A stretch of DNA of 64,000 nucleotides from Leucobacter chromiireducens subsp. chromiireducens (lineage in GTDB: Bacteria; Actinomycetota; Actinomycetes; Actinomycetales; Microbacteriaceae). Shown here piece by piece: positions 53,614 to 61,252 of this stretch (position 1 is the stretch's first letter; each line of letters opens with the position of its first letter). The notes under the pieces were generated by a model. That model had not been told where the DNA came from, did no database searches, and saw nothing but the letters and a program-made list of their open reading frames with translations. The stretch is from contig NZ_QYAD01000002.1 in the NCBI RefSeq assembly GCF_016758255.1, forward strand, positions 434,001-498,000. Reading direction: 5' to 3'. The translations under genes and the position numbers were made by a program.

Positions 53614-54732
53614 CTAGGCGCGGCGGGGGAGGCGCGGGTCGATGACCGCCTTGACCTCGCGCAACTCGTGCATGTTGGCGATGCGGTCGGATGCGTCATC
53701 GAGGCCGCACGGCTCAGAGAACAGCTCGTCCCACGGGAATCGGTCGGCGAAGATGCGGAAGAACTCGATCGAGCGGTAGTAGTCGGAGACATCACCGTTC
53801 AGCGAGCCGACGACGGTGAGCTCCTTGCCCATGATCGCCGAGAGGGGAAACGCGTCACCCGTGGGACCCGTGGACCCGACGATGGCAATCGTGCCGCGCT
53901 GCGCGGCCATCCCGACCGCCTCGGGGCCGATGCTTGGCGCTCCCGCGAAGTCGAGCACGAGGTCGGCTCCCTGGCCATTCGTGAGCTCGTGCACGCGCGC
54001 GACCGTGGCCTCCGAACCGCCCGCAATGTCGACCGTGTGGCTCGCGCCGAAGCGCTGCGCGAGCTCGAGTCGGGCAGCGGGGGCGCCGGCGGTGATGACG
54101 GTGCCGGCGCCGGAGATGCTCGCGACCGCGGTGGCAAACAGGCCGAGTGCGCCGGATCCCTGCACCACGACGCGAGATCCGGGCCGCACGCCTCCCGCGC
54201 GATCGAACGCACGGAGAACGGTCTTCGCCGCGCAGCCTGCGGCGGCGGCCCACGTGTCCTTCACCTCGGCGGGAAGCCGGAGCTTCTGGGCGCCCGGGGT
54301 GACGTAGGCGTACTCGGAGAGTCCCGCGGTGGCGTAGGGCGGCACGTCGGTGCGCTGCATGAAGCCGTAGCCGCGCTTCGCGCACGCCACGGGCTCACGG
54401 AGCACCGTGCAGCCAAAACACTCGCCGCAGACCGATTCAGACCAGCCGATGCGATCGCCTACCCCGAGTGGGGCGCCGAGTGCGTCAACGGTGCCCTCGC
54501 CGACGGCGACGATCTCGCCCACCATTTCGTGGCCGAGCATCATGGGCAGCATGCCGGGGAAGCTCATCTTGCCCGCCCAGATCTCGATGTCGGTGCCGCA
54601 GAGCGTGGTGCAGGTGATCCGCACGAGCGCGGCGCCCGGCTCGATCTCCCGGGGAAGGGGAAGGTCCTGCAGTTCGAGCGGGGCTCCATGCGTGGTCAGC
54701 ACCGCAGCACGGGTGGACGTGGGAATCGTCAT
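53614..54732 (-). CDS. zinc-dependent alcohol dehydrogenase (MDR family)
   Basis: A 372-residue medium-chain dehydrogenase. The catalytic zinc site is TLCGTDIEIW and LGHEMVGEIVAVG. The structural-zinc loop contains CGECFGC and a further Cys in EPVACAKRGYG. The NAD(P) fold begins VVVQGSGALGLFATAVAS. It oxidises an alcohol or polyol. The substrate is unknown. ATG at 54732 follows GGAG. First gene of the operon ADH, AKR, two esterases and exporter, all closely spaced or overlapping. Divergent from the amidohydrolase at 54868. Confidence 0.9.
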   Translation of the reverse strand: MTIPTSTRAAVLTTHGAPLELQDLPLPREIEPGAALVRITCTTLCGTDIEIWAGKMSFPGMLPMMLGHEMVGEIVAVGEGTVDALGAPLGVGDRIGWSESVCGECFGCTVLREPVACAKRGYGFMQRTDVPPYATAGLSEYAYVTPGAQKLRLPAEVKDTWAAAAGCAAKTVLRAFDRAGGVRPGSRVVVQGSGALGLFATAVASISGAGTVITAGAPAARLELAQRFGASHTVDIAGGSEATVARVHELTNGQGADLVLDFAGAPSIGPEAVGMAAQRGTIAIVGSTGPTGDAFPLSAIMGKELTVVGSLNGDVSDYYRSIEFFRIFADRFPWDELFSEPCGLDDASDRIANMHELREVKAVIDPRLPRRA

Positions 54733-54797
54733 TGAGGTCTCCAATCCGGGATTCGGCGCGGCCTCGTTGCCTGAGGCGCCGATCGTGTAGGTTTTAT

Positions 54798-54811
54798 TCT
54801 ACACACGTTGA
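54798..54811. promoter_or_regulatory. TCTA-N6-TAGA-like site between ADH and amidohydrolase
   Basis: TCTA-CACACG-TTGA, 7 of 8 arm positions. It overlaps a second palindrome, GTGTAG-N8-CTACAC (54786-54805), whose arms are perfect. It lies in the 135-bp divergent gap. Confidence 0.5.
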
Positions 54812-54867
54812 CCATAAGCGCGAGGGCTGTCTTGACCCCGCCGGTCCGTCCCAACGAAGGGGGAACG

Positions 54868-56301
54868 ATGTTGAATCCTGCGCTGCGCCCACCGCGCGAC
54901 ACTGCTGAGCTCGTGCTGCGCGGTGGGGTGGTCCATGTCATGGACGCCGACGCGCGATGCGAAACGGCGGTGGCGATTGTGGGCGACCGCATCGCCGCGG
55001 TGGGCAGTGATGCCGAGATCTCGACGTGGATCGGACCGCACACTCGCGTGGTTGAGCTTGGGGGCCGCGCAGTGCTCCCGGGAATCAATGACTCGCACCT
55101 ACACGGCTCCTGGCTGGGTGCGCGGTGGCCGCACACTCTGTTTGGGGATCCGGGCGCCGCGGCCGATGCGGAGGGTGATGCGCTCGCTGCCCCGGCGGCC
55201 GGCCCACTCGTGCGCACTCGCGCGGAGCGCCGCGCCGCCATTCTCCGGGCGGGCGAACTGCTCTCGGAGCTCGGGGTGACGAGCTACACCGAGCCCGGCA
55301 TCGGTCCGGGGGAGGACGCGGGGGAGACCGGCAGCTTCCACACAGAGGTGATCGACATCTATCGTGAGCTCGCGGCGGCAGGCGAGTTGCGCCAACGCGT
55401 CACGCTCCTCGCGCTCCACGGGGTGCTCGATGGGCCGAGCGAGGTGGCTACGGTGTGCGCGGGGATTGCGCGGCACGGCGAGCTTGCGGGCGAGAGCGAC
55501 CCCGAGTGGTTCGCGGTTCCCGGCGTCAAGATTTTCGGCGACCTCATTCCGCTCACCCGTCAGGCCTGGACGACGCACAGCTACGACGACGGGACCCACG
55601 GAGACCTCTTGGTGGTGGGCGAGGGAATCGACGCGAAGGCTGCGGGGCTCGGCGAGATGCTCCAGGCGGCGCACCGCGCGGGCCTGCAGGTCGGCCTCCA
55701 TGCCACCGGCGATCGCGCGATCGAGCTTGCGCTCGATGCGTTCGAGGCTGCGGCAGCGGAGTCGGGGGCGCCGAGCGTGCGCGAGCTCGGACATGTCATC
55801 ATTCACGGTGACCTGGTCTCGGCGGAGCAGGTGGCGCGAATGTCCCGGCTCGGTGTATGGCTGAACACGCAGGCGGGCATCGCTGCGCGCACGGGGGAGT
55901 GGCTCGCTGGTGCGCTCGGCGCGGAGGTGGCGAATTTGGCCTGGCCGCTCGAGGTGGCACGTCGCGCTGGGGTGCTGGTGCTCTCCTCAGATGCTCCCGT
56001 GCTGGACTTTGATTGGCGGCGCGGAATCGCCGACGCGGAGGCGCGGGTGCTCGCGACGGGCGGCTCGGCTGATGCGGCGGCGAAGCACGAACGTCTTGCG
56101 GGGTGGCTGCGCTGCTACACCTCCATTCCCGCGGCGCAGGATCGCGCGGCGCAGTGGAAGGGCGCGCTGGAGGCGGGAATGGTCGCTGACCTTGTGGTGC
56201 TCGAGCGTGATCCCTTCGTGGTTGGCGCGGAGGGCTTGCCCGGTGTGGCAGTGGATGCCACGGTGCTCGCCGGGCGCGTGGTGTTCGAGCGCGGTGCCTA
56301 G
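54868..56301 (+). CDS. YtcJ-type metal-dependent amidohydrolase
   Basis: A 477-residue amidohydrolase-superfamily protein of the YtcJ-like group. ELVLRGGVVHVMDADA is the small beta domain. Metal ligands appear in LPGINDSHLHGSW (HxH), a His in QVGLHATGDRAIE, VIIHGDLVS, and the Asp in VLVLSSDAPVLDFD. The end returns to the beta domain (GMVADLVVLERDPF). Members hydrolyse amide, formamide, carbamate or lactone-like bonds. The substrate is unknown. ATG at 54868 follows GAAGGGGG. Divergent from the ADH operon with a shared regulatory site. Confidence 0.87.
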   Translation: MLNPALRPPRDTAELVLRGGVVHVMDADARCETAVAIVGDRIAAVGSDAEISTWIGPHTRVVELGGRAVLPGINDSHLHGSWLGARWPHTLFGDPGAAADAEGDALAAPAAGPLVRTRAERRAAILRAGELLSELGVTSYTEPGIGPGEDAGETGSFHTEVIDIYRELAAAGELRQRVTLLALHGVLDGPSEVATVCAGIARHGELAGESDPEWFAVPGVKIFGDLIPLTRQAWTTHSYDDGTHGDLLVVGEGIDAKAAGLGEMLQAAHRAGLQVGLHATGDRAIELALDAFEAAAAESGAPSVRELGHVIIHGDLVSAEQVARMSRLGVWLNTQAGIAARTGEWLAGALGAEVANLAWPLEVARRAGVLVLSSDAPVLDFDWRRGIADAEARVLATGGSADAAAKHERLAGWLRCYTSIPAAQDRAAQWKGALEAGMVADLVVLERDPFVVGAEGLPGVAVDATVLAGRVVFERGA

Positions 56302-56304
56302 CTT

Positions 56305-56345
56305 GCGTGCGGCCCGGACCGGCGAGCCGGTCTCGGGCCGCACGC
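56305..56345. terminator. bidirectional terminator between amidohydrolase and SDR
   Basis: GCGTGCGGCCCG pairs with CGGGCCGCACGC. Inside, ACCGGC pairs with GCCGGT, giving a long stem with small internal mismatches, 3 nt after the amidohydrolase stop. Confidence 0.8.
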
Positions 56346-56359
56346 ATTGCTTCGGGGCC

Positions 56360-57103
56360 TTAGGTGAGCAGCTGCCCGCCATCGACGGGCAGGCTCACCC
56401 CGGTGATGTGGGCGGCCTTTTCGCTGGCGAGATAGCTCACCGCATCGGCGACCTGCTCAACGCGTGCAAGGTCGCCGAGCGGGATCCGGCTGGCCCATGC
56501 GGCGCGCGCGGGTGAGCCCTCGGGCATACCTTGCTCGAGCATGGGAGTGAGCACGGGGCCCGGGGCCACGGCGTTGACGCGAATGCCGTGGCCGGCAAGC
56601 TCGATCGCGGCCCAGCGGGTGAGGGAGTCGACGGCCGCCTTGCTGGACTCGTAGGCCCCCATTCCCGGCGTGGGTTGGCGGCCGCCGATTGATGAGATGT
56701 TCACAATGCTGCCACCGCCACCCAGCGCGATGCGGTGGCGGGCGAAGGCCTGGGTCATCGCAAACGTGCCGAGCACATTGACCTCCAGGATGGAGCGGTA
56801 CGCCTCGGGCGCGAGGTCGGTGACGGCGCCGTGGACGGACAGGATGCCGGCGTTGTTCACGAGCGTGTCGACACCTCCGCGCTCGGCGAGCGAAGCGAAG
56901 CCTGCCTCGATTGCGGTCGGGTCGGTGATGTCGAGCGAGATGGCGCGCGCAGTGCCGCCGAGCTCTGCGGCCGCCACCTGGGCCGCATCAATGTCGCGAT
57001 CGGCAAGGATGGCGTGATCGCCGTGAGCGGTGACCGCTCGGGCGATTGCCTGGCCGATTCCGCCGGCGCCGCCGGTAATGAGAACGGTGCGTGCTGTAGT
57101 CAT
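56360..57103 (-). CDS. short-chain dehydrogenase/reductase
   Basis: A 247-residue classical SDR. Cofactor motif TGGAGGIGQAIA (residues 10-21), Asp after the second strand (LADRDIDAA, favouring NAD), NNAG, catalytic Ser in VNISSIGG, YESSK with Tyr and Lys, and the PG motif NAVAPGPVLTPM. It interconverts a hydroxyl and ketone on an unknown substrate. It is divergent from the AKR at 57237 and convergent with the amidohydrolase. Confidence 0.9.
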   Translation of the reverse strand: MTTARTVLITGGAGGIGQAIARAVTAHGDHAILADRDIDAAQVAAAELGGTARAISLDITDPTAIEAGFASLAERGGVDTLVNNAGILSVHGAVTDLAPEAYRSILEVNVLGTFAMTQAFARHRIALGGGGSIVNISSIGGRQPTPGMGAYESSKAAVDSLTRWAAIELAGHGIRVNAVAPGPVLTPMLEQGMPEGSPARAAWASRIPLGDLARVEQVADAVSYLASEKAAHITGVSLPVDGGQLLT

Positions 57104-57164
57104 GTGCAGACTCCTGTGTCTTGTGGTCAGCCCAGGCCAGGGCTGGAGGGAACGCGCCTTATAT

Positions 57165-57178
57165 TATACGATTGTAGA
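57165..57178. promoter_or_regulatory. TCTA-N6-TAGA-like site between SDR and AKR
   Basis: TATA-CGATTG-TAGA, 7 of 8 arm positions. The right half continues GTAGAAAATAAAC (57174-57186), identical to 59107-59119. Confidence 0.5.
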
Positions 57179-57236
57179 AAATAAACGAGCGAACCGCGAG
57201 GTGTACCCGCGGTGGCGCGGCTGCGAGGAGGCAGAT

Positions 57237-58241
57237 ATGACATTCACTGGCACGGTTCCGCGGCGAGCGCTGGGCCCGAACGGCCCCGAGGTGCCGGTCT
57301 TTGCGCTCGGATCCTGGAACATCTGGGATCGCATGGCTGCCCCAGCTCGTCGTGCGCTCGTGACGAGGGCGGTGGAGGTTGGGGCCGCGTTCTTCGACGT
57401 GGCGTACTACAACATGGGACCTCATGCCGAGGCTTCGCGCACGGATCTCCTCTTCGGCGAGACCCTGCGTGAGCTGGCGCTCGACCGTTCGGCGTATCAG
57501 CTCTGCGGAAAACTGTGGCTCTGGGAGTATCCCGTGACGGGGTTTGCGGAGCAGATGGATGTTTCGCTGGAGCGGATTGGGGCGGGGCGCGGGGGTCCCG
57601 AGTCGTTCGACACCGTGGTGGTGGGGGACTTTTTCGGTGATATCGATATCGCGCAGGTGGTTCGCGACGTGCACGCTGAGATCCTCCGCGGCAGCTTTGC
57701 GAGTTGGGGGGTTAACAACTGGCCAGCAGGTGCGCTGCAGCTCGCCCTCGACACGGCCGCTGCAGAGGGGCTCACGCCGCCGAGCTTCGCGCAGCTCAAG
57801 TATGGCCTCGTGCGCCGCAGTATGGCGGAGGGAGGGTGCTACGGCGGCTGGTTTGCGGATGGCACGCTCGCGCTGCAGGCCTCTGACGCCTTCGAGGGGG
57901 GAATCCTGGTTGGCAAGTTGGCGCCCGCACGAAAGATCGGTGCGGATGTCGGCGAGATTCGAGACCGAATTGTGGCGATCTACCCTGAGGTGGAGCGCAT
58001 CTCGACGGCGCTTGGGGCGACCCCCGCGCAGCTGGGTCTCGCGTTCTGTCTTGCGAACCCGGCAACCGCGAACGTGCTGTTTGGTGCCTCGCGTGTCTCT
58101 CAGCTGGAGGATAATCTCGGGGCGATTGCGCTCTTGGAGCGCGAAGGGGCCGCGCGGCTCCGTGAGCTCACGGCCGAGCTCTGGCTGGATCGCGAGGTAC
58201 GCGCCGATGGTGTGTGGGCGCCGGCCGGCGCTGGCGACTAG
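57237..58241 (+). CDS. aldo-keto reductase family protein lacking the catalytic His (paralogue)
   Basis: A 334-residue AKR paralogous to the one at 52610. VFALGSWNIWDRM matches VFALGSWHIYDRM there. The tetrad Asp and Tyr are in FFDVAYYNMG and the Lys in YQLCGKLWLWEY. The His-bearing strand is replaced by DTVVVGDFFGD, again ending Gly-Asp. ASWGVNNWPAGALQLALD and ANVLFGASRVSQLEDNL are normal cofactor-side segments. ATG at 57237 follows GAGGAGG. Substrate unknown. Followed by a bidirectional hairpin. Confidence 0.85.
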   Translation: MTFTGTVPRRALGPNGPEVPVFALGSWNIWDRMAAPARRALVTRAVEVGAAFFDVAYYNMGPHAEASRTDLLFGETLRELALDRSAYQLCGKLWLWEYPVTGFAEQMDVSLERIGAGRGGPESFDTVVVGDFFGDIDIAQVVRDVHAEILRGSFASWGVNNWPAGALQLALDTAAAEGLTPPSFAQLKYGLVRRSMAEGGCYGGWFADGTLALQASDAFEGGILVGKLAPARKIGADVGEIRDRIVAIYPEVERISTALGATPAQLGLAFCLANPATANVLFGASRVSQLEDNLGAIALLEREGAARLRELTAELWLDREVRADGVWAPAGAGD

Positions 58242-58256
58242 TCTCTGGGTGACGCC

Positions 58257-58290
58257 GTGTGGCCCCGTGGTGAGTGCCGCGGGGCCACAC
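58257..58290. terminator. bidirectional terminator between AKR and alpha/beta hydrolase
   Basis: GTGTGGCCCCG (58257-58267) pairs with CGGGGCCACAC (58280-58290) around a 12-nt loop, 16 nt after the AKR stop and 13 nt beyond the stop of the convergent hydrolase. Confidence 0.8.
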
Positions 58291-58302
58291 GCGATCGCAC
58301 GC

Positions 58303-59034
58303 TTAGCTCGCGAGGAACTCGACCGCGGCCGAGCGGAACTCGGGGCTGTCAAGCGCGCCTCGATGGTCGCCGGGTACGGTGGTGAAAGATCCCGCCGCGA
58401 GCTCCGCGAGAAGTGCGTCACTCCCCGCGGTCATCGGGTCGTCTCCGCCCGTGACGAGCAGGGTGGGGATCCGCGGCGCCGCTGCCGCGGGAGTGAACGG
58501 TTCTGTCGCGAGGCCGGGAATGAGGCGAGCGAGCGAAGCGGTGTCGCGGCCCGGGGCCGAGATCATTCCGGCCATCATTCCCACCAGCGGGTTCGCGGGA
58601 GTCTCGCCGCCGAGCGCTGCAGCGAGCTCTGCGGCATCCACCGCGGCGAAGGGTTCGCTGGGGCTGACCCCACCGAGTACGAGCCGGCGAATCTGTGGGG
58701 TGCGGGCCGGTAGGTCCCACGCAAGCCTCCCGCCGAGCGAATAGCCGAGAACGTCGATCGTGCCGGCACCCGCCGCTGCGGAGAGCGCGGTGCTCAGTGC
58801 GTCGAGCACCGCCCCTGTGGTCGCCGCAGAGGGGGCCGAGATGGCGGGGCTCTCACCGTGACCGGGGAGGTCGATCGCTACGACTGAGCGGCCGGCCGCG
58901 TGTAGTGCGGCGACCCAGCCGGTCGCGAGAAAGTCGTCCTCTGATGAGGAGGCAAAGCCGTGGAGCAGGGCCACGGGTGGCACGGCTGCGGGGGCAGCGT
59001 GGTCGAGCGGAAAGTGGTGTACGGCAAGCGTCAT
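58303..59034 (-). CDS. alpha/beta hydrolase
   Basis: A 243-residue alpha/beta hydrolase. Oxyanion region ALLHGFASSSEDD, DLPGHGES, nucleophile elbow VLGYSLGGRLAWDL, acid in VTGGDDPMT, and His in VPGDHRGALDSPEF. The size and the DLPGHG loop resemble MenH/BioH-like hydrolases and meta-cleavage-product or ester hydrolases. The substrate cannot be told. It is divergent from the methyltransferase, with two copies of the recurring palindrome between them. Confidence 0.85.
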   Translation of the reverse strand: MTLAVHHFPLDHAAPAAVPPVALLHGFASSSEDDFLATGWVAALHAAGRSVVAIDLPGHGESPAISAPSAATTGAVLDALSTALSAAAGAGTIDVLGYSLGGRLAWDLPARTPQIRRLVLGGVSPSEPFAAVDAAELAAALGGETPANPLVGMMAGMISAPGRDTASLARLIPGLATEPFTPAAAAPRIPTLLVTGGDDPMTAGSDALLAELAAGSFTTVPGDHRGALDSPEFRSAAVEFLAS

Positions 59035-59097
59035 TGCGGAACCTTTCGTGGGCGAAGCCTGGGGACGGAGTGCGGAGGTACCGCGTCATCGCGTTTT

Positions 59098-59111
59098 TCT
59101 ATGCTAGTAGA
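59098..59111. promoter_or_regulatory. TCTA-N6-TAGA site A between hydrolase and methyltransferase
   Basis: TCTA-TGCTAG-TAGA, all 8 arm positions. It extends to TTTTCTA-N6-TAGAAAA (59095-59114). Confidence 0.6.
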
Positions 59112-59143
59112 AAATAAACCCGACGTGCACTGGACTTTGTGTG

Positions 59144-59157
59144 TCTACGTTCGTAGA
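59144..59157. promoter_or_regulatory. TCTA-N6-TAGA site B between hydrolase and methyltransferase
   Basis: TCTA-CGTTCG-TAGA, all 8 arm positions. It extends to GTCTACG-TT-CGTAGAC (59143-59158). Sites A and B are 46 nt apart centre to centre. Confidence 0.65.
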
Positions 59158-59227
59158 CTTTCGGCAGCAAGACTCGGACACCGCCGTCCCGTGCACGCGG
59201 GCGGCCACGACAGTGAAGGACCCCGTC

Positions 59228-60202
59228 ATGACCGCTACTCCCACCCGCATCGTCGATATCGCGATCGGCTTCATGGGCGCGAAGCAGCTCGCTGCCGCGA
59301 CCCGTATCGGCCTGTTTCGCGCACTCGCGGACGGACCCCAGGATCTCGCGGGGCTCGCTTCCGCTACGCAGCACTCGGAGCGCCAGGTGCGCACGCTCGC
59401 TCACGCGATGAACGGCCTTGGGCTCCTCGATCGTGCCGCCGGGCGCTACAGCCTTGCTGAAGACGCGAAACAGTATCTCGCCGGCGGCGGTGAGATCGAT
59501 CTGTCTCCCTTCGTCGCGTTTCTGAACGACATCAGCTACCCGCAGTGGCTCGGCTACGATCGCACCGTCGACACCGACGCTGCGGGCACGCTGGAGCTCG
59601 ACGAGGCGGGCTGGGGCGACTTCATGGCGGGCGTAATGACGTACAACGCCCTGCACGCTGAGCAGTTCGGCGCCGCGTTTGACTTCACGAGTTTCCGAAA
59701 CGCGCTCGACTTCGGCGGGCTTGCCGCAGGCTTCTCGTTCGCCGCCATGGCGCAGAACCCGGAACTCACCACCCGCTTCGTGTACGCGCCGGGCTTCACC
59801 GAGTCGATCGCGGCTGAGGCCGAGCGTGCGGGCTACACGTCGCGCGTGACGGTTGAAGAGGGGGAGACGGAGAGCACCGAGCCCGGCGGGGAGCATGATC
59901 TCGTGCTGCTCACCCACGTGCTTCACCGCTTCGATGCGACGCAGAATCAGGCCATCCTTGCCGCCGCGCGAGGCGCTGCAGTCGCCGGTGCGAAGCTGAT
60001 GCTCCTGGACTTCTTCCTCGACGAAGACGCGACGCAGCGCAGCATCGATGCGCTACACGCGGGAGAGTACTTCAACATCGATGGCACGGTTGTGTACCCC
60101 ATCGCCGAGGTTGAGGGCTGGCTTGCCGAGACCGGCTGGGCCGTCGAGCGACTCGTGTCGCTCCCCGGGAGCCCGCGCGTGCTCGTCGCGACCGCGGTCT
60201 AG
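59228..60202 (+). CDS. SAM-dependent methyltransferase-like protein (dimerisation plus Methyltransf_2 layout)
   Basis: A 324-residue protein with the layout of small-molecule O-methyltransferases. The N-terminal winged-helix dimerisation domain (IGFMGAKQLAAATRIGLFRA, then SATQHSERQVRTLAHAMNGL) precedes a Rossmann domain. The SAM loop reads LDFGGLAAGFSFAAMAQNP instead of the usual DxGGGxG, so cofactor binding may be weakened or altered. LVLLTHVLHRFDATQNQAIL and LMLLDFFLDE match the post-motif strands of the family. ATG at 59228 follows AAGGA. The next gene starts 9 nt after its stop, forming an operon with the phosphotriesterase pair. Confidence 0.8.
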   Translation: MTATPTRIVDIAIGFMGAKQLAAATRIGLFRALADGPQDLAGLASATQHSERQVRTLAHAMNGLGLLDRAAGRYSLAEDAKQYLAGGGEIDLSPFVAFLNDISYPQWLGYDRTVDTDAAGTLELDEAGWGDFMAGVMTYNALHAEQFGAAFDFTSFRNALDFGGLAAGFSFAAMAQNPELTTRFVYAPGFTESIAAEAERAGYTSRVTVEEGETESTEPGGEHDLVLLTHVLHRFDATQNQAILAAARGAAVAGAKLMLLDFFLDEDATQRSIDALHAGEYFNIDGTVVYPIAEVEGWLAETGWAVERLVSLPGSPRVLVATAV

Positions 60203-60211
60203 GGGCGCGCC

Positions 60212-61252
60212 ATGGGGAGTGATCCCGCCGCGGAGGCGCAGCGCGCGCGACTCATTCGCACGCTCGAGGGTCCGATCGACGCCGCATCGATCGGACCCGC
60301 GCTCGCGGCCGAGGTGCTCCTTCACGTCCCGGCGCCCCGCCACGGCAACACCGGCACGCCCGCAAGCGATGCCGCATTCGACCGCGCGCCCGTCACCATG
60401 CACCGCCTCGGCGCACTGCAGCTCGGCGCGATGAACCGCGACGACGAGACGCTGGGTGAGGCGGAAGCGGGGGAGGCGCTCCGGCGCTGGGTGCGCGCGC
60501 TGGCTGATCCCAACGGGGCAGTGATACCGGGAACGCCCCTGGTGGTTGCGCTGGCACCAGAGGTAGGCCGCGAAGCTCGGGTGCCCGGCGCGCTCGGCCG
60601 GTTGGGTGGTGAGAGCGGCGTTGCGATCGTCCGCGGCGCCTCGCCCACGGATCCCGATCTCTCGGACGCGGGCCTCGTGGGGGCGGTGTCGGCCGAGAGC
60701 CCGGCGCTGCTCGAACAAGCGGCGGCACGGGCCGCCGCCGCGGACCTGCCGCTCGCGCTCGCACCAGTGGGCGGGCTGCCGGAACTCAGGCGCGTCCTGG
60801 CGCGGGTCGCCGGCGCCGGGCTTTTCGGCTCGCGTGTGCTGATTACGGGCGTCGCCGGACTCATTGCAGCGGTGCATGCGCCCGGTGTGCCCGGTGTGGG
60901 CGCCGATCCCGATCTGCTTGACCAGCTCATCGAGTTGCTTGGCGAGCATGGTGCCGGGGCGGTATTCGACGACCTTGGCCGTGTGCCCAGCGTGGCGACG
61001 GTGGTCTCGGATCACGACGTCGCGTGCGCCATACTTCGCGCTGCTGAGCAGGGGGTGGGGCACCTCCTCATGGTGAGCGCCGGGGTACGCGCCAAACATC
61101 GCCTGAGCCAGTTCGGCGGGGGCGGGCTTGAATTCGTGCACACCCAGTTTCTGCCCTACCTCGGCGTGTTGGGCGCCTCGCCCGAACTGCTCCATGGGGT
61201 TGGCGGCGCACACCTCGCGCGCTTCTTGCGTGTTGACCGAGAGGACCACTGA
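60212..61252 (+). CDS. degenerate phosphotriesterase-family protein (predicted pseudoenzyme)
   Basis: A 346-residue protein. By eye it aligns with the phosphotriesterase-family protein encoded next: IGPALAAEVLLHVPAPRH against LGPTLMHEHVFLDIRRPAH, and FVHTQFLPYLGVLGASPELL against IVDHFLPTLAEFGVSERAL. Every metal ligand of the partner is replaced: HEH becomes AEV, Glu of VIGEAG becomes Ala in LVGAVS, His of LHMGG becomes Ala (LAPVGG), His of FGHAG becomes Val (ITGVAG), and Asp of LGGDV becomes Ala (VSAGV). The frame is intact, so a structural or regulatory partner is more likely than decay. Its stop overlaps the partner's start (TGATG). Confidence 0.75.
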   Translation: MGSDPAAEAQRARLIRTLEGPIDAASIGPALAAEVLLHVPAPRHGNTGTPASDAAFDRAPVTMHRLGALQLGAMNRDDETLGEAEAGEALRRWVRALADPNGAVIPGTPLVVALAPEVGREARVPGALGRLGGESGVAIVRGASPTDPDLSDAGLVGAVSAESPALLEQAAARAAAADLPLALAPVGGLPELRRVLARVAGAGLFGSRVLITGVAGLIAAVHAPGVPGVGADPDLLDQLIELLGEHGAGAVFDDLGRVPSVATVVSDHDVACAILRAAEQGVGHLLMVSAGVRAKHRLSQFGGGGLEFVHTQFLPYLGVLGASPELLHGVGGAHLARFLRVDREDH

